From the NCBI GenBank assembly GCA_031264885.1, contig JAISDM010000006.1, forward strand, positions 1 to 11,848: a DNA stretch of 11,848 nt, read 5' to 3'. The stretch comes from Peptococcaceae bacterium (GTDB taxonomy: Bacteria; Bacillota; Peptococcia; DRI-13; UBA5745). Each line of letters opens with the position of its first letter. The first letter of the stretch is position 1. Of this stretch, positions 1-5,757 are shown piece by piece. The translations under genes were made by a program, and so were the position numbers. The notes under the pieces were generated by a model. That model saw nothing but the letters and a program-made list of their open reading frames with translations, searched no databases and had not been told where the DNA came from.

Positions 1-93
1 CCAAAATACCGATATGTTGTCAATCGGGGCGGCATCTTGTTTTTTTAAACGGCCGCGTGGGCGTTACTGTTCACAGGGGATACCTATACCGTA

Positions 94-186
94 GGGGCGG
101 CATTCTGCCGCCCGAGACCGTCCGGAAACTATCATATCTTGTCATTCTGGGCTTGACCCAGAATCCAGGTTCCTTGGTTTATCATT
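94..186 (+). repeat. 93-bp dispersed repeat, copy A
   Basis: This segment matches 2794-2886 of the window at 87 of 93 positions (mismatches at 114, 117, 119, 129, 156 and 165), in the same orientation and at an offset of exactly 2,700 bp. It contains two hairpins. One is GGGCGGCA-TTC-TGCCGCCC at 95-113 (8-bp stem). The other is ATTCTGGG-CTTGA-CCCAGAAT at 144-164 (8-bp stem, 5-nt loop). The second resembles the small palindromic intergenic repeats of the GTCATTC...GAATCC type found in many bacterial genomes; that resemblance is from memory and was not searched. The two copies diverge after 186, where copy B runs into MFS coding sequence. Confidence 0.85.
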
Positions 187-231
187 TTTGGATTCCGGCA
201 TAAAGCCGGACTGACGGGGGATAGACAAGAT
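136..231. repeat. MITE-like palindromic element with 8-bp inverted ends
   Basis: ATCTTGTC at 136-143 is mirrored exactly by GACAAGAT at 224-231. Just inside, GTCATTCTGG (141-150) pairs with CCGGACTGAC (206-215) at 8 of 10 positions, and each half has its own small hairpin (144-164 and about 191-209, GATTCCGGC...GCCGGACT). The whole is an imperfect long palindrome of about 96 bp with no coding capacity, the shape of a REP/BIME pair or a small non-autonomous element. No clear target-site duplication is visible. Only the left half is repeated at 2836-2886. Confidence 0.55.
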
Positions 232-288
232 CGGCAATATTTAAGGTGCGTTGCCATGTTGTTTTAACGACGCAATTTTTGTTGTTTT

Positions 289-314
289 CGGACGGTCTGG
301 CCCGGGACCGTCCG
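289..314. repeat. Hairpin sharing a 14-mer with the dispersed repeat
   Basis: CGGACGGTC (289-297) and GACCGTCCG (306-314) form a perfect 9-bp stem around an 8-nt loop, extendable by TT/AA. The right arm and what follows, GACCGTCCGGAAAC (306-319), is identical to 116-129 in repeat copy A, so this is probably another fragment of the same repeat family. There is no T-run after either arm, so it is not a standard terminator. Confidence 0.6.
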
Positions 315-424
315 GAAACGCGTCCATCTTTTCCCATTCCCCTCCCAAGAGGGGAATTTTTCATACGCCGAATCGCGGCACGTTACACATGGAATAATTT
401 TTTCGCGCGGATGGCAAAATAATC

Positions 425-452
425 TTGAGCTTTCACACTTGAGCTTTCACAC
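425..452 (+). repeat. 14-bp tandem direct repeat before sleB
   Basis: TTGAGCTTTCACAC occurs twice in a row (425-438 and 439-452), ending 29 bp before the sleB start codon. It may be replication slippage in the leader or a duplicated regulator site. Nothing else in the window repeats it. Confidence 0.75.
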
Positions 453-481
453 GGAATTTTGGCAGGGAGAGGGCGCTTATT

Positions 482-934
482 ATGAAAAGAAAAACGCGGC
501 GGGTCCTTGGATTCGTTCTTGCCTCGGCGCTGTTGTGGACGATGCGGACGGCGGCGGCGGCTTCCGCCAGCGGCGTCGCCGCCAGCGGCGACGCTTATAT
601 GCTGGCAAAACTCATCAGCGGCGAGGCAAGAGGGGAAAGCTATATCGGGCAGGTCGCGGTGGGAGCGGTGGTAGTCAATCGCCTCCAAAACCCCAATTTC
701 CCGAACAGTTTGTCCGGGGTTGTTTTTGAACCGGGGGCTTTCGACGCGGTCTGGGACGGGCAATATCATAAAGAACCCACCGTTTCCGCTGTTCAGGCGG
801 CACAGTCGGCCCTTGCCGGATGGGATCCCACGGGAGGCGCCCTGTACTACTGGAACCCGATTTCAGCCACTTCCGACTGGATTTGGTCCCGTTCCGTCAT
901 CGCCCGCATCGGTCGGCACGTGTTCGCGCGGTGA
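482..934 (+). CDS. sleB: Spore cortex-lytic cell wall hydrolase SleB, short form
   Basis: A 150-residue cell wall hydrolase of the SleB/CwlJ (Hydrolase_2) family, which cleaves cortex peptidoglycan during spore germination as a lytic transglycosylase. Residues 1-27 look like a signal peptide: a KRKTRR basic start, a hydrophobic core, then TAAAASA. The catalytic domain covers about 38-150. ISGEARGE at 45-52 carries the expected catalytic Glu48, followed by GQVAVGAVVVNR (56-67) and the family's FPNSLSGVVFEPGAF stretch. GALYYWNP and the terminal IGRHVFA also fit. Bacillus SleB has an N-terminal peptidoglycan-binding domain that is missing here. The ATG follows a GGGAGAGGG ribosome binding site. 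ypeB begins 28 nt downstream, the usual partner, which supports SleB over CwlJ; the signal peptide does too. Confidence 0.93.
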   Translation: MKRKTRRVLGFVLASALLWTMRTAAAASASGVAASGDAYMLAKLISGEARGESYIGQVAVGAVVVNRLQNPNFPNSLSGVVFEPGAFDAVWDGQYHKEPTVSAVQAAQSALAGWDPTGGALYYWNPISATSDWIWSRSVIARIGRHVFAR

Positions 935-947
935 ACTGAGCCTAACT

Positions 948-965
948 GGAAGGAGCGAACCCTTG
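948..965 (+). promoter_or_regulatory. RBS fixing the TTG start of ypeB
   Basis: GGAAGGAG at 948-955 stands 7 nt before the TTG at 963-965. The in-frame ATG at 720 lies deep inside sleB and would add 81 residues of out-of-frame sleB sequence. The TTG start puts the basic residues and membrane anchor at the N-terminus, as in other YpeB proteins. Confidence 0.85.
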
Positions 966-2498
966 AGACACAACCGGAAATATATCTGGATCGCGGCCGC
1001 GGGACTGATTCTGCTGCTGGCCTGTTTCACCTGGGCCATACAGGAGCGGCGGCAGCGCGTAGAATTACAGTATCAGGCCGAAAGCTATTACCAAAAAAGT
1101 TTTTACGAGTTGGTTCAGCACCTGGACTTAGTTGCCGGAAACCTGGCGCAGAGCGTTTCATGCGTCTCTCAGGAACAGACGGCGTTATCCCTCGCGGCGG
1201 TCTGGCGGCACAGCTTTGCCGCCCAGTCCAATTTAGGCGCGCTGCCGCTGTCCCCGGTTCAACTGGACCAGACGGAGAAGTTTTTGTCCGGCGCTGAGGA
1301 TACGGCGCAGTGGCTTATGAAAAAAACCGCCAAGGCGCAAGCGTGCCTGAGCGATTCGGAAAAAGAGGAGCTTCTGGCGCTGTTGAGTTACTCAAAACAG
1401 CTGTGTGCGGAGATCAGCGGGATATCCGCGGAGGTCATGCGCCGGGATTCGGCCTTTACGCGCGCCCCCGGCCAGGTCCTGGACGGGCTGCATTCGATGG
1501 AGCAAAAACTGGAGAATCTTGATTTGAAGAATCTTGATTTGAAGAATCTCAATGCGGAGGGGATACTGCCGGCCGGCGCCGTTCCGGGGAATCTCATGAG
1601 CGCCGCTCCGGGGAATCTCATTCCGTGGAGCGCCCGGCTGGACGGATTCAATCCCGAGGATCCCACCCGGTATTTCGGCGCGCCGCCGCGAAACAACCGG
1701 GCGGAATCCGGGATCAGTTCTGCCCAGGGCGCCCGAATCGCGCTGGAATGGTGGTTCGGGCCGGGAACGGACGCGCCGGCTTCGCCGGCTTTATTCGAAG
1801 CGATTCTGGCATATGAAGGCGCCGGGGATATTTCGACTTACGGATACGAAGTCAGGCGGATCGGACAGACCCTTCCTTTGGCTTACGTGGATGTGACCCG
1901 GGAGAATGGCATCGTACTCTGGGCCGTTGGGATACCCGCTGAAAGCGCGGGTTCCGGCGCCGGCCAGTCCGCTCCCGGCGCCGGCCAGGATGATCCCGGC
2001 GCGGCGGAGAAGCTCGCGCTCGCTTTTTTGGAGGGCCGCGGCTATCCTCTGATGGAAATCGTTCAGGAAGAGATCCACCGGAACCCCCAGGCGGACGGCT
2101 ATGGCGTCTACACACTGGCGCCCGCTCAGGACGAGGTTCTGCTGTATCCGGATCAAATCAAGATTCAAGTGGATTTAAGCCGAATGACAGTCGTCGGCTT
2201 TGAAGGCACGCCCTATTACCAGCACCACCGCCCGCGGACAAATTTGGAACCTCCTTTGCGGCTTCAATGGACAAAGGAGCGGATTCAGGCGCTGGCGAAC
2301 CCGCTGCTGAAAGTCGCGCGGATCCGGCTGGCCTTGATCCAGGATGATTTGGGCGGCGAAATTTTGACCTGGGAGGTTCAAGGCAGGCTGGAAGACGAGA
2401 CATTCTCTGTTTTTTACAATGCCGAAACCGGCGCGGAAGAGCGGATCATCCGCCGAACCCAGCCCAGAACGTACCTTTTCAGCGCGTCCGGGAGATAA
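963..2498 (+). CDS. ypeB: Germination protein YpeB (SleB partner)
   Basis: A 511-residue membrane-anchored protein. In Bacillus, YpeB is co-expressed with SleB in the forespore and is needed for SleB to localise to, or survive in, the dormant spore. Residues 1-8 are basic and 9-26 form a single membrane anchor (IWIAAAGLILLLACFTW). Residues 30-185 are mainly helical with coiled-coil character. The C-terminal half (about 250-511) matches the PepSY-type repeat region, with STYGYEVRRI, AYVDVTRENG, RGYPLMEI and the closing FYNAETGAEERI. It is longer than Bacillus YpeB (about 450) because of three low-complexity tandem repeats: NLDLK x2 (185-194), a PGNL repeat (about 205-219) and a GAGQ repeat (about 331-344). 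Translation starts at TTG. The family assignment rests on the sleB neighbour as well as sequence character. Confidence 0.9.
   Translation: MRHNRKYIWIAAAGLILLLACFTWAIQERRQRVELQYQAESYYQKSFYELVQHLDLVAGNLAQSVSCVSQEQTALSLAAVWRHSFAAQSNLGALPLSPVQLDQTEKFLSGAEDTAQWLMKKTAKAQACLSDSEKEELLALLSYSKQLCAEISGISAEVMRRDSAFTRAPGQVLDGLHSMEQKLENLDLKNLDLKNLNAEGILPAGAVPGNLMSAAPGNLIPWSARLDGFNPEDPTRYFGAPPRNNRAESGISSAQGARIALEWWFGPGTDAPASPALFEAILAYEGAGDISTYGYEVRRIGQTLPLAYVDVTRENGIVLWAVGIPAESAGSGAGQSAPGAGQDDPGAAEKLALAFLEGRGYPLMEIVQEEIHRNPQADGYGVYTLAPAQDEVLLYPDQIKIQVDLSRMTVVGFEGTPYYQHHRPRTNLEPPLRLQWTKERIQALANPLLKVARIRLALIQDDLGGEILTWEVQGRLEDETFSVFYNAETGAEERIIRRTQPRTYLFSASGR
1515..1621 (+). repeat. Two tandem repeats inside ypeB
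   Basis: A 15-bp unit AATCTTGATTTGAAG is repeated at 1515-1529 and 1530-1544, encoding NLDLK twice, with a decayed third start (AATCTC). Shortly after, a 22-bp near-identical segment with 24-bp period (1576-1597 and 1600-1621, one difference) encodes the PGNL motif twice. Both keep the reading frame and lie in the linker between the helical and PepSY-like parts. Confidence 0.85.
1953..1988 (+). repeat. 21-bp-period GAGQ repeat inside ypeB
   Basis: CCGGCGCCGGCCAG occurs at 1954-1967 and 1975-1988 (21-bp period), encoding a doubled GAGQ in a Gly/Ala/Pro-rich linker of the predicted C-terminal region. The frame is kept. Confidence 0.75.
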
Positions 2499-2534
2499 AC
2501 TCCTCGCTGTCTTTCATTTCTACCTCGTTCTGAC

Positions 2535-2562
2535 AAAAAATCCCCGCCGGCAGGCGGCGGGG
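2535..2562 (-). terminator. Rho-independent terminator for the MFS transcript
   Basis: CCCCGCCG (2542-2549) and CGGCGGGG (2555-2562) form an 8-bp GC stem with a 5-nt loop. On the minus strand the stem is followed by ATTTTTT (the AAAAAAT at 2535-2541), a classic intrinsic terminator for leftward transcription. On the plus strand no T-run follows directly, so it would terminate ypeB only weakly. Confidence 0.8.
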
Positions 2563-2725
2563 GACATCATTTACGAACCTTTTTTTATACCCCGCTCCGG
2601 TGCGCGGCGAATATTTACCGTGCCTTACGACACACCTATATTATACGCAAAATCCATGAAATGTCAACTGCTAAATTTTTGTTCTGTGATTCGTCTGATC
2701 CGCCTGAACCGCGTCTGTCAAGGAC

Positions 2726-2814
2726 GGGCGGCAGAATGCCGCCCCTACAAATGCGGCATACACAGCACCGTCTGGGGCGGCATTCTGCCGCCCCAGCCGG
2801 TCCGGAAATTATCA
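2726..2814. repeat. Inverted pair of GGGCGGCA palindromic units
   Basis: Two copies of the palindromic unit face each other. GGGCGGCAGAATGCCGCCC is at 2726-2744 and its reverse complement, flanked by one more G/C pair, is at 2794-2814 (9-bp stem). Each folds alone, and the two can also pair with each other across a roughly 50-bp spacer. The unit recurs at 95-113, 4122-4140 and 4198-4216. The first copy is followed by CCTAC, as in the copies at 4122 and 95 (reverse strand). Confidence 0.85.
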
Positions 2815-2886
2815 TATCTTGTCATTCTGGGCTTGTCCCAGAATTCAGGTTCCTTGGTTTATCATTCTTCTCCTCGCTCAACTGCG
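2794..2886 (+). repeat. 93-bp dispersed repeat, copy B, reaching into the MFS gene
   Basis: Same 93-bp sequence as 94-186 (87/93 identical, same orientation). It includes the 9-bp-stem hairpin at 2794-2814 and ATTCTGGG-CTTGT-CCCAGAAT at 2844-2864 by offset. The similarity continues to about 2886 by alignment, and the part from 2822 onward is read on the minus strand as the 3' end of the MFS gene. Confidence 0.8.
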
Positions 2887-4054
2887 CGCGCCGGCGATTG
2901 TATCCCGGTATGATCAGGGCGAAGATGACGATCGCCGCGGCTATCGGCGCGATGGCGGTCATGTACATGACCGAGAAGTTATAATGTCCGTATACGACGC
3001 TGCCGTAGAGCGGGCCTAAGAACAGGCCCAGGTCCAGGCCCATGTACGCTGTGTTGCTGGCCACGCCGCTTTTCAGGCGCGGAACCGATTGCAGGCACAT
3101 CGCCTGTATCGCGGGCTGCGTCGTGCCATATCCCAGCGCGGCGACGGCCGCGCCGATGAGCAGCGCCGTCAGTGAGCGCCCCGTTGCGACAATCACGAAC
3201 GACAGCGCGAACACAACCATGCCGGGGAATATCGTTTTGGCGGCGCCGTATTTGTCCGTCAGATGCCCGCTCATGGGGCGCGAGAATACCAGCGTCCCGG
3301 CCATCACCGGGAAGAAAGCGCCAATGCCCGCAATGCCGCGCTCGGCCGCGTATTCCACCATGTACACATTGTAGAGCGAGAACGCCATGATGAGCAGACA
3401 CATGACGGCCGCGGGCGGCAGCACAGGCGCCGACAGTATATTCGTGTACCACGCGCCGGCCTGCTGGCGCTCAAGCTTCGTTTTGCGCTCGGGCAGCAGC
3501 ATGACGCTGGGGATCACCGCCAGAAGCATCATGACGGACGCGAACATAAACGCCAGCCGGAAGCCCACGCGCTCGCCGCCCAGCCGGGTTCCCATCTCCA
3601 GCAGGTATATTCCGGCAGTCGGCGCGATTGCCGTACCTATCGCCGCCCCGACGCCGTAGATCCCCATGCCGGACGCCAGCTTCTCCGGCGGCAGACTGTT
3701 CCCGGCGAGGGTCATGATGAGCGAGCCGACAAATCCGTACTGGATGCCTGACAAAAAGCGGAAGAATACGAACATCGGGATCGTCTGAAACAGGGCGTAA
3801 CCGAGATTCGCCACACACCCTATGGCAAAAACGGCGATCAGGAGCGTCCGTTTTTCGGCCTTTGTCGTGACAGGCCCGGCGACGGGCCGTATGGCCAGCG
3901 CCACGCCGTAGAACATCCCCGTCAGAAGCCCCATCATGTATTCGTTCGCGTTGAGAAATTTCGCGTATGACGCCACAAGCGGATTGACGGAGGCGTGGCC
4001 GAGGCACAGCAGGAAGTTGGTCAAAACGACACAGATAAAATTGCGGTTCCACAT
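2822..4054 (-). CDS. MFS transporter with repeat-encoded C-terminus
   Basis: A 410-residue major facilitator superfamily transporter with about 12 hydrophobic helices in two halves, split by a basic central loop (LPERKTKLERQQ, about 187-198). A motif-A-like loop, GHLTDKYGAAKT (about 263-274), lies between helices 8 and 9. The equivalent loop 2-3 (AGPVTTKAEKRT) is degenerate. Substrate is unknown; drug/proton antiport or export of a small organic acid are both possible. I chose the ATG at 4052-4054 because it puts WNRNF directly before helix 1, though it lacks a good ribosome binding site. A TTG at 4088-4090 preceded by AAAGGTGG adds 12 residues and is a real alternative. The C-terminal NDKPRNLNSGTSPE and the stop come from repeat copy B, so the ancestral end has been replaced. 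Confidence 0.88.
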   Translation of the reverse strand: MWNRNFICVVLTNFLLCLGHASVNPLVASYAKFLNANEYMMGLLTGMFYGVALAIRPVAGPVTTKAEKRTLLIAVFAIGCVANLGYALFQTIPMFVFFRFLSGIQYGFVGSLIMTLAGNSLPPEKLASGMGIYGVGAAIGTAIAPTAGIYLLEMGTRLGGERVGFRLAFMFASVMMLLAVIPSVMLLPERKTKLERQQAGAWYTNILSAPVLPPAAVMCLLIMAFSLYNVYMVEYAAERGIAGIGAFFPVMAGTLVFSRPMSGHLTDKYGAAKTIFPGMVVFALSFVIVATGRSLTALLIGAAVAALGYGTTQPAIQAMCLQSVPRLKSGVASNTAYMGLDLGLFLGPLYGSVVYGHYNFSVMYMTAIAPIAAAIVIFALIIPGYNRRRAQLSEEKNDKPRNLNSGTSPE

Positions 4055-4078
4055 AGTGATTGTTCTGCTTTCAGCAGG

Positions 4079-4220
4079 GTCTGAAGACAATGGAGCACAC
4101 CACCTTTAACGAAACGGTTCCGGGCGGCAGGATGCCGCCCCTACGGTACAGGGAGTCTGAAGACAATTGTGTACACCACCTTTAACAAAACGGTTCCGGG
4201 CGGTAGAATGCCGCCTCTAC
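4079..4220. repeat. Two tandem 66-bp repeat units upstream of the MFS gene
   Basis: Units 4079-4144 and 4155-4220 match at 59 of 66 positions with a 76-bp period. Each contains GTCTGAAGACAAT, then CACCACCTTTAAC, then a GGTTCC and the palindromic core (GGGCGGCAGGATGCCGCCC at 4122-4140; GGGCGGTAGAATGCCGCCT at 4198-4216), ending in CTAC. The second core keeps its stem with G-U wobble pairs. Read on the minus strand, each unit carries AAAGGTGG about 9 nt before a TTG, an RBS-plus-start arrangement that points into the MFS gene. Confidence 0.85.
4163..4176. promoter_or_regulatory. Overlapping palindromes, possible operator before the MFS gene
   Basis: ACAATTGT (4163-4170) and GTGTACAC (4169-4176) are perfect 8-bp palindromes sharing two bases, next to the GTCT-GA-AGAC dyad at 4155-4164. 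TGTACA-type dyads are typical of GntR-family operators, but no such regulator is in the window. The companion unit at 4079-4144 has lost both palindromes through three substitutions. Confidence 0.3.
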
Positions 4221-4253
4221 AAGACCATTGAGCCGCGCCGCCTTATGTTTTGC

Positions 4254-5681
4254 TTAACGAAATCCTTCTTTTTTCGACGCTCGGTATACGGTGATAAACA
4301 TCGCGGCGCCGCAGGATATGCCGCCTACCAGCTGCGAGACCGTATCCGCCAGAAACACCCCGTCGACGCCGAAGCCGAGCCAGGGCAGCAGCAGCGTCAG
4401 GGGCGCCGCTATGACCACTTTGCGGAGCAGAGAGAAGAATATGGCCGGTTTCGGTTTCCCCAGCGCCATGAATGTCTGCTGAGCCGTCATTTGCAGACTC
4501 GAAAACAGACTCATGGCGAAATAGAGGCGCATACTCCGGAGACCCGCGGCGATCGTATCCGTTCCATCCGTAAATATATGTATGAATATCTGCGGCGCCA
4601 GCATTATGACAGCCCAAAACGCAAGGGTATATGAAATATTGACGCCGGCCATAAACCGGATGGCTTCGCGGACGCGGTCGAATTTGCGCGCGCCGTAATT
4701 GTAACTGAGAACAGGCGTCGCTCCTTGCGCGACGCCCAGAACCGGCATAAACACAATCTCTCTCGCGGCGTTTATGACCGTCATAACCCCCACATACAGA
4801 TCCCCGCCGCCTACCCGGGCGATATCTCCCCACATTTGGAGCGTGCGGTTGCAGACGATCTGTATCAGGCTGTTTGTGAGATTCATGACAAAGCCCGCGA
4901 CCCCCAGCGTAATGATTCTCCGGACACGCCCCGCCTCAAGCCGCATATTTCGCAGTTTCAGCCGGAGCGGCGCCGTAAAAATCAGATAATGAAGCACCCA
5001 GGCAAAGGAGCAGAACTGAGCTATGACCGTAGCCAGCGCGGCGCCCGCCGTACCCATATCCAACAGGAATATAAAAATCGGATCCAGAATAATATTGACG
5101 ACCGCTCCCAGGAGAACCGTCAGCGTACCGCGCTTTGCGGCGCCCTGCGCGTTGATAAAAGGATTCATGCCATGGGATACCATCACGAAAACCGTGCCGA
5201 GCGTATAAATCCGGAGGTACTGCGCGGCATACGGATAGATAGCGTCCGACGCGCCGAACGCGTAGATGATCGGTCTCAAAAACACGACCACACCCAGCGT
5301 CAGCGTTACGCCGAACAGAAGCAGCAGCATGAAGGCATTGCCCATCACTTTCGCGGCTTCCTCCCTTTTTTTCTCGCCTCTCGAAATCGAGAATAGCGTC
5401 GCGCCGCCAAAGCCGCAAAGACTCGCGATGCTGTTGAATATGGATATCACAGGCAGCACGATTCCGATGGCAGTCATCGCGGGGCTGTCGGTTCCGTCGC
5501 CCAGGCGGCCGAGATACATACGGTCAACGAGGGAGTACATCAAACTGATCACCTGCGCCGCCGTCATAGGGACCGCAAGGCGCAAGATATGCCCGCGAAC
5601 GCTTCCGGCGCTGAAATCCACATCGCCCCGCGCCAAAGCTTCGTTTTCCGCGATTTCCGGTATTTTGCCGTTTTCTTCCAT
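4254..5681 (-). CDS. MATE family efflux transporter
   Basis: A 475-residue protein with about 12 membrane helices in two homologous halves, typical of the multidrug and toxin extrusion family (NorM/DinF-like), which exports cationic drugs or metabolites by sodium or proton antiport. Typical features are RLAVPMTAAQVISLMYSLVDRMYLGRLG near residues 33-60, GFGGATLFSISRGEKK (about 95-110) and the second-half counterpart GVAQGATPVLSYNYGARKFDRVREA, the usual MATE pattern in both halves. The start ATG has only a weak GAAGAT ribosome binding site. A good promoter (5729-5757) lies upstream, after the GGGtGRT gene, so it may be expressed apart from the metabolic operon. The MFS gene follows across the repeat-filled gap. 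Substrate cannot be told from sequence. Confidence 0.93.
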   Translation of the reverse strand: MEENGKIPEIAENEALARGDVDFSAGSVRGHILRLAVPMTAAQVISLMYSLVDRMYLGRLGDGTDSPAMTAIGIVLPVISIFNSIASLCGFGGATLFSISRGEKKREEAAKVMGNAFMLLLLFGVTLTLGVVVFLRPIIYAFGASDAIYPYAAQYLRIYTLGTVFVMVSHGMNPFINAQGAAKRGTLTVLLGAVVNIILDPIFIFLLDMGTAGAALATVIAQFCSFAWVLHYLIFTAPLRLKLRNMRLEAGRVRRIITLGVAGFVMNLTNSLIQIVCNRTLQMWGDIARVGGGDLYVGVMTVINAAREIVFMPVLGVAQGATPVLSYNYGARKFDRVREAIRFMAGVNISYTLAFWAVIMLAPQIFIHIFTDGTDTIAAGLRSMRLYFAMSLFSSLQMTAQQTFMALGKPKPAIFFSLLRKVVIAAPLTLLLPWLGFGVDGVFLADTVSQLVGGISCGAAMFITVYRASKKEGFR

Positions 5682-5728
5682 TATTTATCTTCAATCCCGC
5701 GTATGTATTGATTTTTTCCTGCCGGTAC

Positions 5729-5757
5729 AGTATATCATTTTCCCAAAACTTCTTCAA
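5729..5757 (-). promoter_or_regulatory. Candidate sigma-A promoter for the transporter genes
   Basis: On the minus strand TTGAAG (5752-5757) is separated by exactly 17 nt from TATACT (5729-5734), matching TTGACA/TATAAT at 4/6 and 5/6 with ideal spacing. The -35 box lies inside the last codons of the GGGtGRT gene and the -10 box starts right after its stop. The expected transcript start is about 40 nt before the MATE ATG. Confidence 0.55.

Larger units (their letters stand above)
1..481. other. Gene-free, repeat-rich intergenic region upstream of sleB
   Basis: I find no credible gene here. Short open frames have no ribosome binding site and run through palindromic repeats. The stretch holds a half copy of the GGGCGGCA motif (from about 26), a full palindromic unit (95-113) inside a 93-bp repeat (94-186), a roughly 96-bp element with inverted ends (136-231), a 9-bp-stem hairpin (289-314) and a 14-bp tandem repeat (425-452). 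Any sleB promoter should lie between about 320 and 460, but I could not pick out a convincing sigma-A or sigma-G box. Confidence 0.7.
2499..2821. other. Convergent intergenic region with terminator and palindromic repeats
   Basis: No gene is supported in this 323-bp gap between the ends of ypeB and the MFS gene. It contains a minus-strand terminator (2535-2562), promoter-like boxes pointing plus (2614-2642) with no gene after them, and an inverted pair of palindromic repeat units (2726-2744 and 2794-2814). Confidence 0.7.

Noticed and set aside
320..481. Sigma-G promoter for sleB
   Set aside because: CAT-containing boxes at about 362 and 388 lack a properly spaced -35 element, so no call was made.
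182..769. Short open frames on the minus strand (182-364, 383-769)
   Set aside because: They run through palindromic repeats or antisense to sleB, lack RBS and show no recognisable domains.
720..962. ATG at 720 as the ypeB start
   Set aside because: It overlaps the second half of sleB out of frame, has no ribosome binding site, and gives an unconserved-looking N-terminus. GGAAGGAG before the TTG at 963 fits far better.
94..2886. CRISPR array from the repeated palindromes
   Set aside because: Repeats are not regularly spaced with unique 30-40-bp spacers, they differ in orientation and no cas genes are present.
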